DNA of 42,311 bases, taken from Psychrobacillus antarcticus (GTDB taxonomy: Bacteria; Bacillota; Bacilli; Bacillales_A; Planococcaceae). Location: positions 1 to 42,311 of the forward strand of contig NZ_JAIZDB010000033.1 in assembly GCF_029533155.1 (NCBI RefSeq), in the 5' to 3' direction. The translations under genes were made by a program, and so were the position numbers. Numbering within the stretch: the first letter of the stretch is position 1; each line of letters starts with the position of its first letter. Below the pieces are notes generated by a model that did not search any database, was not told the origin of the DNA, and saw nothing but the letters and a program-made list of their open reading frames with translations. Of this stretch, positions 41,676 to 42,311 are shown one piece after another.

Positions 41676-41765
41676 ATGTTGTTACGAGACGTTTTTATAT
41701 ACTTATCAGAAAACCGCACGTTGAATGCGGCAGCAAAAAAATATGGTTTAAAAATGGGTGTGTAA
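41676..41765 (+). pseudogene. proline dehydrogenase, N-terminal fragment
   Basis: ATG 41676 with AGGGGAAG six bases upstream opens 29 codons: MLLRDVFIYLSENRTLNAAA then KKYGLKMGV and TAA. This is the start of a Bacillus-type monofunctional proline dehydrogenase (MVLRDFFLFLSKN..L...AQRYGLRFGA in B. subtilis PutB, from memory). The remaining ~270 residues are missing, replaced by the IS21-type end, whose first bases supply the last codons and the stop. No P5C reductase-type activity could remain. Confidence 0.82.
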
Positions 41766-41811
41766 TGCATAATGAAAGTACAGAACTTTGCAATGAATTT
41801 GTACAGAGTTC
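41766..41811 (+). repeat. IS21 terminal direct repeats
   Basis: Two 23-base units (41766-41788 and 41789-41811) share TGCA at positions 1-4 and GTACAGA at 13-19. An inverted CAGAACT/AGTTCTG pair also lies within (41781-41787 and 41806-41812). These are probably transposase binding sites. Confidence 0.6.
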
Positions 41812-41910
41812 TGCATGAGAAAATCATGTAAATAAAAAAGGACTTGCCAGCCACCCAAGTCAACCTCTACTGTTAAAGTGCGAACTCAAAACAGATGGAG
41901 GTTAGGAAGG

Positions 41911-42311
41911 ATGCTAACAATGTCCGATATTAATTGTATCAAACACTTACGAAATGAAAAAGGTTTATCGATCGGTGCGATTGCAAAGGCGCTTAATATT
42001 AATTGGAGAACCGCTAAAAAGTATGCAGATGAAAACGAGCTACCATCTTCCATCATTAAGCCACGAAAAGGTATGATGTATAAGGAAAAATGGGGTCTAA
42101 TGGTATCCGATTGGTTATTTGAGGATGCTAGAGAAAAGAAAAAATTAAGACGTAATAACTTACAAATTTTTAATGAGCTAAAAACCTATGGTTTCAAAGG
42201 TTCTTATAGAACAGTATGTAATTTTATTGAAGAATGGGAAGTTCAAAATGATCCGACTGTACCTGATAAAGGATCTGAAAGGTTAGAACACCCTTCGGGA
42301 GAAGCACAAGT
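41911..42311 (+). CDS. istA: IS21-family transposase IstA, N-terminal part
   Basis: A reading frame of 133 codons that is still open at the window edge. ATG 41911 has GGAGG nine bases upstream. The front is an HTH: HLRNEKGLSIGAIAKALNIN then WRTAKKYADE, followed by KPRKGMMYKEKWGLMVSDWL and the IstA-typical LKTYGFKGSYRTVCNFIEEW. The DDE catalytic domain and istB would lie outside. No frameshift is seen, so it may be intact. Confidence 0.88.
   Translation, partial: MLTMSDINCIKHLRNEKGLSIGAIAKALNINWRTAKKYADENELPSSIIKPRKGMMYKEKWGLMVSDWLFEDAREKKKLRRNNLQIFNELKTYGFKGSYRTVCNFIEEWEVQNDPTVPDKGSERLEHPSGEAQ

Larger units (their letters stand above)
41761..42311 (+). mobile_element. IS21-family element, left part
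   Basis: The element starts with TG at about 41761, right after the proline dehydrogenase fragment. Two 23-base units begin at 41766 and 41789, sharing TGCA and, at the same offset, GTACAGA; a third TGCA follows at 41812 with weaker match. Multiple terminal repeats of about this length are typical of IS21. istA follows and runs off the window. The exact boundary is inferred. Confidence 0.75.

Noticed and set aside
41606-41818. 70-codon plus-strand frame at the proline dehydrogenase fragment
   Set aside because: A different frame from the fragment, no ribosome binding site, and it runs through promoter and IS end.
1-42311. tRNA or rRNA genes
   Set aside because: No cloverleaf-type TTCGA-arm sequence with matching acceptor ends or rRNA-like segment was recognised by eye; a covariance-model scan would settle it.

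Overview
The window is low-GC, Firmicutes-type DNA. Strong AGGAGG-like ribosome binding sites, frequent TTG and GTG starts, Bacillus-type operons (opuC, queCDE, lytST) and a spore protein gene (tlp) point to an endospore-forming member of Bacillales. My guess is the Bacillaceae/Planococcaceae side (Psychrobacillus/Sporosarcina/Lysinibacillus-like), but that is inference from gene style only.

Layout. 1-143 is the 3' end of an IS3-family transposase. 203-3160 holds tlp, an acidic unknown protein, a radical SAM/SPASM protein and an aldo-keto reductase. 3167-7334 (minus) has a Gfo/Idh/MocA oxidoreductase and an M20 amidohydrolase beside two decayed genes: a galactose mutarotase with an internal deletion and an AraC-type regulator with a sugar-hydrolase-like tail. 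7562-13940 is a mixed metabolic stretch: a small basic protein, a YczE-type membrane protein divergent from a LysR regulator, DinB, a YoxD-like SDR, a YqiG-like flavin oxidoreductase and a von Willebrand A lipoprotein.

14097-20758 encodes one peptide/nickel-type ABC importer of odd construction. The solute-binding lipoprotein is circularly permuted, both permeases carry long N-terminal extensions, and the two ATPases are fused and divergently transcribed. 20806-21810 has a histidine phosphatase and a PH-like protein. 21811-22562 is a scar region with a frameshifted 3' fragment of a GMC oxidoreductase and a possible IS21 remnant.

22773-26830 (minus) is a LytS/LytT two-component pair followed by a CstA carrier. 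Three direct repeats at exact 21-bp spacing precede cstA and look like the response regulator's target; the set resembles the BtsS-BtsR-BtsT pyruvate system. An orphan sensor kinase and a purine nucleoside phosphorylase follow. A ~100-bp structured element occurs twice, after cstA and after the phosphorylase gene, with compensatory base changes in its hairpin.

30786-34012 (minus) is a preQ0/queuosine block: queF behind one preQ1-I riboswitch, then queC-queD-queE and a VUT-family transporter behind a second. 34199-34285 is a 28-codon gene with its own ribosome binding site and terminator. 34578-40552 (minus) is an OpuC compatible-solute transporter operon that continues into a CocE/S15-type hydrolase and a YebE-like membrane protein, with a divergent TetR regulator. 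The window ends with the first 29 codons of a proline dehydrogenase gene cut off by an incoming IS21-family element whose istA runs off the edge.
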